From contig DATFDL010000683.1 in NCBI GenBank assembly GCA_035252155.1, positions 1 to 8,416 on the forward strand: 8,416 bases of DNA, in the 5' to 3' direction. The notes under the pieces were generated by a model that saw nothing but the letters and a program-made list of their open reading frames with translations, did no database searches and was not told the DNA's origin. Every line of letters begins with the position of its first letter. Within the stretch, counting starts at the first letter, position 1. A program made the translations under genes and the position numbers. Shown one piece after another: positions 1 through 5,548 of the stretch. Origin of the DNA: JAICLL01 sp035252155 (GTDB lineage: Bacteria; Planctomycetota; Planctomycetia; Pirellulales; JAICIG01).

Positions 1-1473
1 CAAGACTTGTTTGGCCGAACGATCAATACCGAGGGTCTGATGCTGGTGGATTGGGAGGGATATCTGGCTGACCCCGCGATCAAGTTCTCTCTCACGCCTC
101 CGCGGGACACGACTTTTCCCGCCACGGCAATCCTCTCCTCCAAACAGACGCGCCTGTACTTTGATCTGCCGAGCGCGACCGGCGCGAACGGCCCTCGCAA
201 AGAGATCGTTTGGCGAAAACGCGAATCAATTCCGGTACACGTCTCGATTTTTCCGGACCGCGACGGCGACGATGAAACGCATCAGTTCGAAATCGAGTTT
301 ACCGATGCCGGCGAGAAACGCGAACATCTGGTGTTGCCGCTGCGCGTGATCGACCAGGACAGAGATCGAGCCGACGATTTTCACGTGACCGTCGACTTCA
401 CCCAGGACCAGACCGGTTTTTTCAAGGATGAAGCCGCACGGGCAACCATCCTTCAGGCAGCGCGTGATTGGGCGTACTTTTTCGCCGACATGCGGCTACG
501 TCCGGTCGCCGCCGGTTCCGAGAAGACGATGATTTGGGGGCCCGACGGATTCAAAACAGCCTCGCACGTGCTGAACCAAAAAGAATACTCGGGCTATTTG
601 CTTTATGCCTATGGAATCCGCAATGAATTGCAGAACGCCGACCTTTCGATCTCGGCCGCCTGGAGGTTGCTCAAGCGGAACCCGGCGGCGCGAGCCATTC
701 GGTCGGGAGGAGAGCCTTCTCCGGCGGGCGGATTTCAAGTCGCCGCCGGCCAGGCGAAGCCCCTCCGCCGCTCCGGCGGTCTGGAGCTCGAAGTGCAGGG
801 CAATTACAACACCTTGGGATGGCGTTTGACGCTGGCCGACGACGATTGGTGGCAAGCCACAAACCACGGTGACGTTAAGAACGATCTCTATTCCATCGCC
901 CATCACGAAATTGGCCATGCGCTGATCTTCAATCCGAACAATTCGCTCGTGCGGCGCGGCGCCGCCATCGACGATGCGCGGATCCGTTCCTATCTGGGCA
1001 ATCTGCCGACCGTGAGCCAATCGGATCACTTGGAGGGCACGATCGACCCCGATAGCATGCGCGGGGCCTTTGGTAACGAATACCACGGCAAAATGCCCAG
1101 GGGCCGCTGGCTGATCACCAAGCTCGATCTGCTCTGTGCTCAGGCGATCGGGTACGACCTGCGAGAGACCAGCGCCTTCACGCCGTTGTCTTTCGCGGCG
1201 GCCGAACTGCCCCCAGGAAGCGTTGGAGCGCCTTATTCAGCGCGGCTCCGAGCATCGGGCGGCATCCCGTTTTATTGCTGGGAGGTCGTCGAGCAACTGC
1301 CGGCCGGGCTTGCGTTGGATTCGTTCACCGGAGCCATCAGCGGTGTTCCAACTCAGCGCGGTGTCTCCGACTTTACGGTGCGGGTTCGTGATTACTCCGA
1401 ACTTGGCAAAGGTGTAACACAGCGCTTGCAGATCGAAATTGGCGGCGCCGACTCGGCTGGCTGTTCGGAATAA
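1..1473 (+). CDS. Zinc-metalloprotease-like protein with C-terminal putative Ig domain (5' end outside window)
   Basis: The reading frame is already open at base 1, and the first possible start (TTG at 7) has no ribosome site, so the gene almost certainly begins upstream. Numbering residues from that TTG, a beta-rich, Asp-rich region (about 1-120) precedes a protease-like domain (about 123-385). This contains HEIGH (300-304), the zincin HExxH motif giving two zinc histidines and the catalytic Glu. His341 (in SDH) is a candidate third zinc ligand, Met351 (DSM) a candidate Met-turn, and the domain ends in a GY motif near 382-383. That order resembles leishmanolysin/M10-like metzincins, although the HExxH is not followed by the usual GxxH spacing. 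Residues 393-478 form a putative Ig (He_PIG-type) domain with the typical LPAGLALDSFTGAISGVP pattern. Such proteins are normally secreted or surface-attached, but the signal peptide would lie outside the window. The gene ends in tandem TAA TAA codons. It appears unrelated to the downstream regulon. Substrate unknown. Confidence 0.8.
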   Translation, partial: QDLFGRTINTEGLMLVDWEGYLADPAIKFSLTPPRDTTFPATAILSSKQTRLYFDLPSATGANGPRKEIVWRKRESIPVHVSIFPDRDGDDETHQFEIEFTDAGEKREHLVLPLRVIDQDRDRADDFHVTVDFTQDQTGFFKDEAARATILQAARDWAYFFADMRLRPVAAGSEKTMIWGPDGFKTASHVLNQKEYSGYLLYAYGIRNELQNADLSISAAWRLLKRNPAARAIRSGGEPSPAGGFQVAAGQAKPLRRSGGLELEVQGNYNTLGWRLTLADDDWWQATNHGDVKNDLYSIAHHEIGHALIFNPNNSLVRRGAAIDDARIRSYLGNLPTVSQSDHLEGTIDPDSMRGAFGNEYHGKMPRGRWLITKLDLLCAQAIGYDLRETSAFTPLSFAAAELPPGSVGAPYSARLRASGGIPFYCWEVVEQLPAGLALDSFTGAISGVPTQRGVSDFTVRVRDYSELGKGVTQRLQIEIGGADSAGCSE

Positions 1474-1544
1474 TAAACCGCGATCATGGGTCAAACGGCC
1501 AAAATCGGCGGCCCGCAGATTTTTTTGGCGATTCTTCAGATCGT

Positions 1545-1571
1545 TGTCGATTTCCAGGTTCGCCGTTCGTC
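1545..1571 (+). promoter_or_regulatory. Candidate ECF42-type promoter P1 upstream of operon 1
   Basis: TGTCGA (1545-1550) is followed after exactly 17 bases by CGTC (1568-1571). The ECF42 consensus, as I recall it from work in Streptomyces venezuelae, is TGTCGA at -35 and CG(A/T)C at -10. The same block recurs with identical spacing before operon 2 (4603-4629). The two sites share TGTCGATT, then 8 variable bases, then CGCCGTTCG, then A or T, then CT. Transcription would start near 1578-1580, about 55 bases before the ATG at 1633. A run of seven T (1520-1526) lies upstream and could act as an UP-like element. Assignment to the sigma factor encoded at 3195-4442 is inferred. Confidence 0.72.
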
Positions 1572-1583
1572 TATAGGGTGGAA

Positions 1584-1603
1584 CGGCCTCTGTCGCGAGG
1601 CCG
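1584..1603 (+). other. Perfect 7-bp stem-loop in the putative 5' UTR of operon 1
   Basis: CGGCCTC (1584-1590) and GAGGCCG (1597-1603) are perfectly complementary around the six-base loop TGTCGC. The hairpin would start a few bases after the predicted transcription start of P1 and end 17 bases before the AGGAG ribosome site. No T-run follows, so it is not a classical intrinsic terminator. It could stabilise the 5' end of the mRNA or be a dispersed palindrome. It lacks the GTAG header of the other repeats in this window. Confidence 0.45.
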
Positions 1604-1632
1604 ACAATCACCACCTATGTAGGAGAGAAGCC

Positions 1633-2160
1633 ATGAAATCGACCGCAGTTTGCACCATTTTTTTGACTACCCTGTTGGCCGCGGCCCAGACCGCCTGTGC
1701 TGACGAAAAGACCGCGGCAACCAACGCACAGCGATTCGAGGCGCTCAAAAAGCTGGCGGGCGAGTGGGTCGAAGTCGGCAAGGACGGCAAACCAACCGAC
1801 AAGCTCGTTAGCACCATCCGCGTGACGTCGGGCGGAACCGCGGTCGAGGAGACGCTGTTTCCGGGCAGCGACCGAGAAATGGTCACCATGTATCATCTGG
1901 ATGGCGACGATCTGATTCTGACGCACTATTGCAGCCTGGGCAATCAGCCGCGCCTGCGGGCCGAGCCGGACGAGGATTCGCATCGCATCGTGTTCAAGTT
2001 CGTCGGCGCCACAAACCTCAAGTCGGAAGACGAAATGCACATTCATCAGGCCACGTTTAAACTGGACGGCGCCGACCGCTTCCAGGCCGAGTGGATCGCC
2101 AACAAAAACGGCGCGGCGTGCCATCAAGTGGTCCTCGACCTGGTGCGCAAACAGAAGTAG
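1633..2160 (+). CDS. Secreted lipocalin-like conserved protein (function unknown), first gene of DGPF operon 1
   Basis: A 175-residue protein. I chose the ATG at 1633 because AGGAG (1621-1625) sits 7 bases upstream and a clear signal peptide starts there: a charged MK start, a hydrophobic stretch (about 5-19) and a probable cleavage after Ala-Cys-Ala at residue 23. An earlier in-frame ATG at 1486 has no ribosome site and would precede the predicted promoter. The mature part begins with a helix and KLAGEW, then alternating beta strands, including a segment reading MVTMYHLDGDDLILTHYC followed by GNQPRLRA. I recognise this signature from a widespread uncharacterised family in Acidobacteria and Planctomycetes, probably a small lipocalin-like beta-barrel related to DUF1579-type proteins. 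No catalytic motif is evident. It lies 58 bases ahead of a DGPF gene and shares its candidate ECF promoter, so it is probably the exported member of that regulon. Ligand and role are unknown. Confidence 0.82.
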   Translation: MKSTAVCTIFLTTLLAAAQTACADEKTAATNAQRFEALKKLAGEWVEVGKDGKPTDKLVSTIRVTSGGTAVEETLFPGSDREMVTMYHLDGDDLILTHYCSLGNQPRLRAEPDEDSHRIVFKFVGATNLKSEDEMHIHQATFKLDGADRFQAEWIANKNGAACHQVVLDLVRKQK

Positions 2161-2218
2161 GCGACACGCCGTTGACGACCGGTAGCAACGATATCACAAC
2201 CAGATCAAGGAGCCTTAC

Positions 2219-2581
2219 ATGCCTAAGTTTATGGTGATCTTACACGGCGTTCCCGGTAATTGGCAGGAACTTACGCCCGACGACCTGCAGAAGAAAGTCG
2301 CGGGTTATCAATCTTGGATGACTGAAATCCGCTCCTCCGGCCGTTATGTGTCGGGCGAGAAGCTGGCGGACGAAGGCGGCAAACGCCTGACACGCCAAAA
2401 AGAGCGACTGAGCGTCACGGATGGACCTTACAGCGAGGCCAAGGAAGTCGTCGGCGGCTATTTTGTGTTCCGAGCCGCCAACTACGACGAGGCCGTAGAG
2501 CTGATGCGCGATGCTCCTTTTCTGGATGACTACCGGGTGGAACTTCGTCAAACCGACCCGATGGGCTGCGGCGGCGAGTAA
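2219..2581 (+). CDS. DGPF/YCII-related protein 1
   Basis: A 120-residue cytoplasmic protein of the YCII-related (DGPF) family, which adopts a small ferredoxin-like alpha/beta fold. Start at ATG 2219 with AAGGAG (2207-2212) six bases upstream. The N-terminal strand (KFMVILHG) is followed by a helix containing YQSWM, and the family signature VTDGPYSEAKEVVGGYF begins around residue 67. Here the usual DGPF is DGPY. A helix (YDEAVELMRDAPFL) and a final beta strand ending in VELRQ complete the fold. Biochemical function is not established for DGPF proteins; some YCII relatives have been proposed to be small enzymes. Members of this family are the characteristic neighbours and targets of ECF42 sigma factors. 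It is the second gene of operon 1, 58 bases after the lipocalin-like gene and 55 bases before the next DGPF gene. Confidence 0.9.
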   Translation: MPKFMVILHGVPGNWQELTPDDLQKKVAGYQSWMTEIRSSGRYVSGEKLADEGGKRLTRQKERLSVTDGPYSEAKEVVGGYFVFRAANYDEAVELMRDAPFLDDYRVELRQTDPMGCGGE

Positions 2582-2636
2582 CCTCTCAGCGACAGCGACA
2601 ACAACCCCACGTTGCACCTGGCAAAGGAAGATTCGT

Positions 2637-2993
2637 ATGGCAAAGTTCATGTTTGTTTATCGTCACGAGACCGCCAACTTCGGCCAAATGCCGCCGGAAG
2701 AGAAGCAGCAGCACATGCAGAAATGGCACGTCTGGATCAAAGAGGGCTTCGAAAAAGCTTGGATGGTGAACCCCGGCGACGGCCTGAAGCAGGAAGGGCG
2801 AGTCGTCAACGCGAGGAAGGTCGTCACAGATGGCCCGTTCGTGGAGGCGAAGGAAGTCATCGGCGGATTCTCGATCGTTGAGGCCGCCACGATCGACGCG
2901 GCCGCCGAGATTGCCAAAGGCTGTCCCTGCCTGCTCACGGGCGGGAAAGTAGAGGTTCGCCCGATGGAAGAGTTCACCATCGGTCGGCCCTGA
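2637..2993 (+). CDS. DGPF/YCII-related protein 2
   Basis: A 118-residue DGPF/YCII protein. The ATG at 2637 is preferred over an in-frame ATG at 2511, which lies inside the previous gene and gives a non-homologous leader. AAGGA (2624-2628) is eight bases upstream, and the protein then begins with the family's MAKFMFVYRH strand. The signature VTDGPFVEAKEVIGGFS starts at about residue 63. The following helix holds two cysteines (CPCL, near residue 101) before the closing strand KVEVRPMEEF. The Cys-Pro-Cys pair is not shared by the other three paralogues here. It is the last gene of operon 1; downstream lies a GTAG-headed palindromic repeat pair and then the convergent sigma factor gene. Function is unknown, and co-regulation by the neighbouring ECF sigma factor is inferred. 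Confidence 0.9.
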   Translation: MAKFMFVYRHETANFGQMPPEEKQQHMQKWHVWIKEGFEKAWMVNPGDGLKQEGRVVNARKVVTDGPFVEAKEVIGGFSIVEAATIDAAAEIAKGCPCLLTGGKVEVRPMEEFTIGRP

Positions 2994-3053
2994 CATTTGA
3001 AATCGGCACGTGGTCCAGCCGCCCTCGGCTGGTTCCGCGACGCCGCCTGGACT

Positions 3054-3143
3054 CTGTAGGGAACGGACTCCGTGCCGTTCCGCGTAGGGCCAAACGACGT
3101 CGAATCGCAGTTCACGGAACGCCACGGAGGGCGTTCCCTACAG
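3054..3143. repeat. REPIN-like pair of inverted GTAG-headed hairpins
   Basis: The outer arms CTGTAGGGAACG (3054-3065) and CGTTCCCTACAG (3132-3143) are perfect 12-base inverted repeats. Extended to 28 bases (3054-3081 against the reverse complement of 3116-3143) the arms match at 25 positions. Each arm is itself a hairpin: stem 3060-3066 with 3075-3081 (GGAACGG/CCGTTCC), and stem 3116-3123 with 3130-3137 (GGAACGCC/GGCGTTCC). Each is preceded in its own orientation by GTAG. One differing stem pair is compensatory (G-C in one arm, C-G in the other). It sits between the convergent ends of operon 1 and the sigma factor gene. Confidence 0.75.
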
Positions 3144-3162
3144 ACTTTTGCGGTAACTAGAT

Positions 3163-3200
3163 GCGTATGGGGACCAGCGAAGCGAGGTCCCACCTTACGC
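3163..3200 (-). terminator. Imperfect inverted repeat overlapping the stop codon of the sigma factor gene; possible weak terminator
   Basis: GGGACC (3170-3175) pairs with GGTCCC (3186-3191) around a ten-base loop, flanked by a further GCGTA/TACGC pair (3163-3167 and 3196-3200). It overlaps the TAA stop (3195-3197) of the minus-strand sigma gene. There is no T-run after it on either strand, so termination is only a guess; it may be another dispersed palindrome. Confidence 0.3.
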
Positions 3201-4442
3201 TTGCACTTCATGCAACCGTCGCTGGAGATATCGCCGCTCGCTGTCATTGGTGACAAGCTCAAGTGCCCGCGCATAGCTGATTGCCGCCTCGGTGGATGAA
3301 CCTTGTCGGCGCAGTAAATCGGCACGGGCAGCGTGCAAGAGATGATAGTCCTCCAGGTGACCGTTCGCAGCTAGGTCGTCGATGATCGCCAAGGCCGCCT
3401 GTGGGCCCTCGGCCATCGCCACTGCCACCGCGCGATTGAGCGAGACGATCGGCGACGGCTGCACGCGCTGGAGAAGATCGTAAAGCTGTAGAATCTGGGG
3501 CCAATCAGTCTCTTCGGGCCGCTCCGCCTGGCAGTGCAGGGCGGCGATGGCGGCCTGCAAAGCGAACGGGCCGGGACCGCCCCGCAGGCCCTCCTCGACC
3601 AGCGGCAATGCCTCCGCAATCTGCGGCCAGTTCCACAAACGGCGGTCCTGCTCTTCCAAAACAACCAGGTCGCCTGCCGAATCGAAACGAGCCTCACGGC
3701 GAGAATCTTGCAGTAGCATGAGCGCCAGCAGGGCCGTCACTTCCGCCGGCGGCTCGGGCGCCATCAGCAACCGCACCAGACGCCCGAGTCGAATCGCCTC
3801 GGCACAAAGGTCGGTCCTGACGAGCGCCTGCCCCCGCGTGGCCAAATAGCCCTCGTTGAAAATCAAGTAAATCACTGTGAGCACGGCATCGATCCGTGCC
3901 GGCATGTCACTCGCGGCGGGAACGACATAGGGAATCCCGGCGTCGCGGATTTTGTGCTTGGCGCGCACCAACCGCTGGGCCATGGTCGCCGTGGGCACTA
4001 GAAACGCTCGGGCGATCTCGTCGGTCTCCAGCCCGCCCAGCGTGCGCAGCGTCAGCGCCACTTGGGCCTCGCCGGCCAGCGCGGGATGGCAGCAAGTGAA
4101 GATCAACCGCAGGCGATCGTCGGGGATATCGCCCGTGTCTTCGTCGGGCATCGCAATCGTCTGAATCTGGCCCGATTCGGCGAGCGACTGAAGCTTTTCG
4201 GTCAGGCGTGTCCGCCGCCGCAGCCGGTCGATTGCTTTGTGCTTGGCGGTCTGTATGATCCAGGTGCGCGGCGAACCGGGAACGCCGGACGTTCGCCACT
4301 GGTCGACCGCGGCCGCAAAGGCTTCCTGGGCCGCCTCTTCGGCCACGTCGAAGTCGCCCACCAGCCGGATCAAGGTAGCCATGATCCGGCCCCAATCAGA
4401 CCGGTAGACCTCGTCGACGGCGGCATCGGTGTTGTAAAGCAT
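3195..4442 (-). CDS. ECF sigma factor, ECF42 type, with C-terminal extension (DUF6596/TPR-like)
   Basis: A 415-residue sigma-70 family regulator that would direct RNA polymerase to its own promoter class. Region sigma2 spans about residues 10-77, including FDVAEEAAQEAF and the WIIQTAKHKAIDRLRRR stretch. Sigma4 spans about 108-163, starting at DDRLRLIFTCCHPAL and including LGGLETDEIARAFLVP and the helix ending VRAKHKIR. Unlike ordinary ECF factors of about 180-200 residues, it carries some 235 extra residues: a DUF6596-type segment with IYLIFNEGY (191-199), then TPR-like helices (about 330-412). This layout is the ECF42 group, known to be linked to DGPF genes, exactly as here. In that group the extension, rather than a separate anti-sigma, is thought to control activity, and no anti-sigma gene is visible. 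Start ATG at 4442 has no clear ribosome site; a TATGAT at 4459-4454 only 11 bases upstream may mean a very short leader. I found no TGTCGA promoter facing this gene, so autoregulation is not supported. Confidence 0.93.
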   Translation of the reverse strand: MLYNTDAAVDEVYRSDWGRIMATLIRLVGDFDVAEEAAQEAFAAAVDQWRTSGVPGSPRTWIIQTAKHKAIDRLRRRTRLTEKLQSLAESGQIQTIAMPDEDTGDIPDDRLRLIFTCCHPALAGEAQVALTLRTLGGLETDEIARAFLVPTATMAQRLVRAKHKIRDAGIPYVVPAASDMPARIDAVLTVIYLIFNEGYLATRGQALVRTDLCAEAIRLGRLVRLLMAPEPPAEVTALLALMLLQDSRREARFDSAGDLVVLEEQDRRLWNWPQIAEALPLVEEGLRGGPGPFALQAAIAALHCQAERPEETDWPQILQLYDLLQRVQPSPIVSLNRAVAVAMAEGPQAALAIIDDLAANGHLEDYHLLHAARADLLRRQGSSTEAAISYARALELVTNDSERRYLQRRLHEVQA

Positions 4443-4478
4443 GCCACATTGTAATCATATATGGCTCGTCCGCATGGC

Positions 4479-4491
4479 GCGAACCGTTCGC
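4479..4491. promoter_or_regulatory. 13-bp palindrome upstream of the sigma factor gene, possible operator
   Basis: GCGAAC and GTTCGC form perfect inverted 6-base half-sites around one C. The site lies about 20 bases upstream of a TATGAT sequence (4459-4454, minus strand) that could be the -10 box of the sigma factor gene, so it would cover the -35 position. A repressor or activator of the sigma gene could bind here. No regulator gene is present in the window, and a palindrome of this size can occur by chance in GC-rich DNA. Confidence 0.3.
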
Positions 4492-4602
4492 CTAAGGCGC
4501 TGATATTTTGGGGGGCTCAACATTGGATTTTTCGAGGCATGGGCCGGGCAAATCAATGGGTTGCTCAAATAAGCCTCCGGATGAGCGTTTTTTTTGGGGG
4601 AA

Positions 4603-4629
4603 TGTCGATTCGGGTTTGCGCCGTTCGAC
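4603..4629 (+). promoter_or_regulatory. Candidate ECF42-type promoter P2 upstream of operon 2
   Basis: TGTCGA (4603-4608) is followed after exactly 17 bases by CGAC (4626-4629), the same architecture as P1 at 1545-1571. Shared bases extend beyond the boxes: TT follows the -35 box, CGCCGTT precedes CG(A/T)C, and CT follows. A run of eight T (4588-4595) lies 7 bases upstream. Transcription would begin near 4637, giving a leader of about 62 bases before the ATG at 4699. It lies in the 256-base gap between the sigma gene and operon 2. The two copies use the two alternative -10 forms (CGTC and CGAC) of the remembered ECF42 consensus. Confidence 0.72.
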
Positions 4630-4698
4630 TCATAGTGTTGCTACGAGCACATGATCGAGCCTATCGGCAGCAGTTTGCTATCCATCTGGGAGTGACTG

Positions 4699-5058
4699 AT
4701 GAAGTACATGTTGCTGGTTTATCTGGACGAGCAGGCCTTGAACGGCGCCGAGCGACAGCAGTGTTATATCAAATCGACGCAGCTCGCACGCGATCTGCAC
4801 GCACGGGGCAACTACCTCGACGCCTCGCCGCTGCATTCGGTCTCGACGGCAACGAGCGTGCGCGTCCGCGAAGGCCGACGCCTGGTGACCGACGGGCCGT
4901 TTGCCGAAACGCGCGAGCAGCTCGGCGGCTACTACGTCGTCAATGCTCGTGATCTCGACGAAGCGATCGGCATCGCCGAGCGGATTCCGGTGGCAACAGT
5001 GGGCACGATCGAAATCCGTCCGATCTTGGAGATAGCCGGTTTGCCCGATCAACTGTAG
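4699..5058 (+). CDS. DGPF/YCII-related protein 3
   Basis: A 119-residue DGPF/YCII protein. Start at ATG 4699, with GGGAG (4688-4692) six bases upstream and the family-typical opening MKYMLLVYLDE. The helix (about 18-36) leads to a strand, then the signature LVTDGPFAETREQLGGYYVV from about residue 62, the helix DLDEAIGIAERIP, and the closing strand GTIEIRPI. The DGPFAET(K/R)E form is the canonical one, shared with the fourth paralogue and not with the two in operon 1. It is the first gene of operon 2 behind candidate promoter P2. The stop codon TAG is itself part of the GTAG header of a palindromic repeat (5055-5078), so the repeat abuts or even defines the C-terminus. Biochemical function unknown. 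Confidence 0.92.
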   Translation: MKYMLLVYLDEQALNGAERQQCYIKSTQLARDLHARGNYLDASPLHSVSTATSVRVREGRRLVTDGPFAETREQLGGYYVVNARDLDEAIGIAERIPVATVGTIEIRPILEIAGLPDQL

Positions 5059-5078
5059 GTCAGGCTTTCTAGCCTGAC
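5055..5078 (+). repeat. Single GTAG-headed REP-like hairpin overlapping the stop codon of DGPF protein 3
   Basis: GTAG (5055-5058) is followed at once by GTCAGGCT, loop TTCT, and AGCCTGAC: an 8-bp perfect stem (5059-5066 with 5071-5078). The T, A and G of GTAG are the TAG stop of the upstream gene. No T-run follows, so it is not a standard terminator. The next gene's ribosome site begins 17 bases after the stem. It could set the relative mRNA level of the DGPF gene and the DoxX gene. Confidence 0.6.
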
Positions 5079-5105
5079 GATTGTCAAGAAATAAGAGGAT
5101 CTCCT

Positions 5106-5516
5106 ATGCAATCAGAACCATCTCAAGCTTCGATCTCGAAAGGCCGGCTTTGGACCGGGCGGGTGATCAGCATACTGCTGGCGCTCTTACTGCTCTTCGA
5201 CGGCGTGCTGAAATTCGTGCAGCCGGCGGAGGTGGTGGAGGCCACCACCGGACTGGGATATTCCGAAAGCGTGATTCTTCCGCTGGGGGCGATCGTGATC
5301 GCTTGTACGGTGCTCTACCTCGTACCGTCGACCGCGGTGCTGGGCGCCATCCTGCTCACGGGCTATTTGGGCGGGGCCGTCGCCAGCCATCTCCGCGCGG
5401 GCGACAGTTGGTTTGAAATCTTCTTCCCGGCGATCTTCGGCGCGCTGTTGTGGCTCGGGCTCGTCTTGCGAGACGATCGGCTTTGCTCGTTAGTTCCCTG
5501 GCGGCGCGACCGTTAA
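5106..5516 (+). CDS. DoxX-like integral membrane protein
   Basis: A 136-residue protein with four predicted membrane helices: about 17-34 (ISILLALLLLFDGVLK), 54-73, 74-93 and 103-121. The helix 1 pattern with FDGVLKF and the overall size match the DoxX-like family (PF13564 type). Start at ATG 5106 with GAGGA (5095-5099) six bases upstream. DoxX relatives sit in the cytoplasmic membrane and are often found with oxidoreductases or stress-response genes; the biochemical role of this branch is not established. It lies 47 bases after one DGPF gene and 32 bases before another, so it is part of operon 2 and a likely ECF42 target. The basic C-terminal tail (PWRRDR) suggests a cytoplasmic end, which with four helices places both termini inside. 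Confidence 0.88.
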   Translation: MQSEPSQASISKGRLWTGRVISILLALLLLFDGVLKFVQPAEVVEATTGLGYSESVILPLGAIVIACTVLYLVPSTAVLGAILLTGYLGGAVASHLRAGDSWFEIFFPAIFGALLWLGLVLRDDRLCSLVPWRRDR

Positions 5517-5548
5517 TTCTTAACTCTTACACGAATGGAGAATGTTCG

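Noticed and set aside
496..1086. A 196-codon minus-strand frame opposite the metalloprotease gene
   Set aside because: The plus-strand frame carries the HExxH and putative Ig motifs; the antisense product has no supporting motif or ribosome site.
3907..4395. A minus-strand open frame overlapping the sigma factor gene in another frame
   Set aside because: The translation is Arg/Gly/Asp/Pro-rich without family features, while the overlapping frame gives clear sigma2 and sigma4 regions.
4588..4600. A T8G5 tract considered as an intrinsic terminator for a plus-strand transcript
   Set aside because: No GC-rich stem lies directly before the T-run and no plus-strand gene ends upstream; it more likely belongs to the promoter region of operon 2.
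5450..5548. A longer start for DGPF protein 4 (ATG 5450)
   Set aside because: The extra 33 residues overlap the DoxX gene, are Arg-rich and non-homologous, while ATG 5549 has a ribosome site and begins the conserved MKVMVLV strand.
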